Assembly (NCBI GenBank): GCA_903926565.1 | Contig: CAIYJU010000050.1 | Location: 1-42,151 of the forward strand | DNA from: an uncultured Bacteroidales bacterium | Lineage (GTDB): Bacteria; Bacteroidota; Bacteroidia; Bacteroidales; FEN-979 | Length of the DNA stretch: 42,151 bases | Reading direction: 5' to 3' | In this document: positions 41,778-42,151 of the stretch, in pieces | How the letters are laid out: each line of letters starts with the position of its first letter | Numbering within the stretch: position 1 is the first letter of the stretch | Made by a program: the position numbers and the translations under genes | The notes under the pieces: model-generated | Seen by the model: the letters and a program-made list of their open reading frames with translations, nothing else | What the model was told of the DNA's origin: nothing | Databases searched by the model: none

Positions 41778-42151
41778 ATGAAAATATCAGTAATCACGAT
41801 CACCTACAACAGCGAAAAGACACTCCGCGACACAATCGATTCAGTGCTGAGCCAGACATACGAGGATATTGAGTACATCATTGTTGACGGAAAATCGAAG
41901 GACTCCACCTGCGACATCGTTCGCTCTTATGGCGACCGTATCACAAAATTCGTGTCGGAAAAAGACGCAGGACTTTACGATGCCCTGAACAAAGGCATCG
42001 GGATGGCGACAGGAGATGTTGTCGGATTTCTCCATTCCGACGACCTGTATGTCTCTGCAGATTCAGTTAAGCTGATCGCTGAGGCATTTATCCATTTTAA
42101 TGTTGATTCAGTTTATGGCGACCTTGTTTATGTTGACCAGGCAGATACATC
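41778..42151 (+). CDS. GT2 glycosyltransferase (cut by window edge)
   Basis: The first 124 codons of a GT-A family 2 glycosyltransferase: MKISVITITYNSEKTLRDTI at the start, DSVLSQTYEDIEYIIVDGKS, the FVSEKDAGLYDALNKGI segment, and GDVVGFLHSDDLYV with the metal-binding Asp-x-Asp-type pair. It resembles the WcaA/WcaE-like transferases of colanic acid-type loci. It follows the acetyltransferase by 25 bp in the same direction. The 3' part lies beyond the window, so full length and acceptor are unknown. Confidence 0.9.
   Translation, partial: MKISVITITYNSEKTLRDTIDSVLSQTYEDIEYIIVDGKSKDSTCDIVRSYGDRITKFVSEKDAGLYDALNKGIGMATGDVVGFLHSDDLYVSADSVKLIAEAFIHFNVDSVYGDLVYVDQADT

Overview
The window is chromosomal DNA from a member of the Bacteroidota, most likely an uncultured Bacteroidales-like lineage. 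The signs are a type IX secretion (T9SS) C-terminal sorting domain, LruC/DUF4114, FISUMP and tail-fibre-like surface proteins, start codons without Shine-Dalgarno sequences, and repeated TAnnTTTG boxes (the -7 element of the Bacteroidota primary sigma factor) upstream of genes. Only the type of organism can be inferred; the species cannot.

Layout. 1-9.1 kb: a cysteine-rich unknown protein, a SAM methyltransferase, two ABC-F ATPases, and on the minus strand a YceI/LigB-type dioxygenase pair and an ArfB/AraC pair. 9.2-15.3 kb: housekeeping genes: polyprenyl diphosphate synthase, a PhoB/PhoR-like two-component system, a PorT-like barrel, UbiX, QueG and RuvB. 15.3-20.1 kb: a Usp-SPOR-Usp operon, class II fructose-bisphosphate aldolase, an outer-membrane barrel with a haem c lipoprotein, and tRNA-Arg(CCG). 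20.15-20.95 kb: AT-rich DNA with broken coding remnants. 20.97-31.0 kb: six co-directional genes for secreted modular surface proteins. 31.2-34.6 kb: a secreted YD-repeat protein and an LruC/DUF4114 lipoprotein. 34.8-38.97 kb: a GT14-like glycosyltransferase, a YdcF protein, a hybrid histidine kinase and a divergent receiver-only regulator. 39.0 kb to the edge: the start of an exopolysaccharide locus with two GT4 transferases, a WcaF-like acetyltransferase and a GT2 transferase cut by the window.

The most distinctive part is the surface-protein operon. Three neighbouring genes share the same signal peptide plus head module, with the S-A-M-L motif at residues 37-40 in each, but carry different tails: FISUMP, cohesin-like, or Cys-rich Ig-like. 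They are followed by an Ig/FISUMP protein, a tail-fibre protein with an intramolecular chaperone domain, and a protein with a T9SS sorting signal. Together they look like parts of a modular cell-surface or fibre system, but that function is inferred.

Small repeats form a second theme. There are three ~100-bp inverted-repeat elements built alike from different short words. An 18-bp in-frame minisatellite lies inside ubiX. A palindromic 18-bp array sits between ubiX and queG and supplies the queG stop codon.
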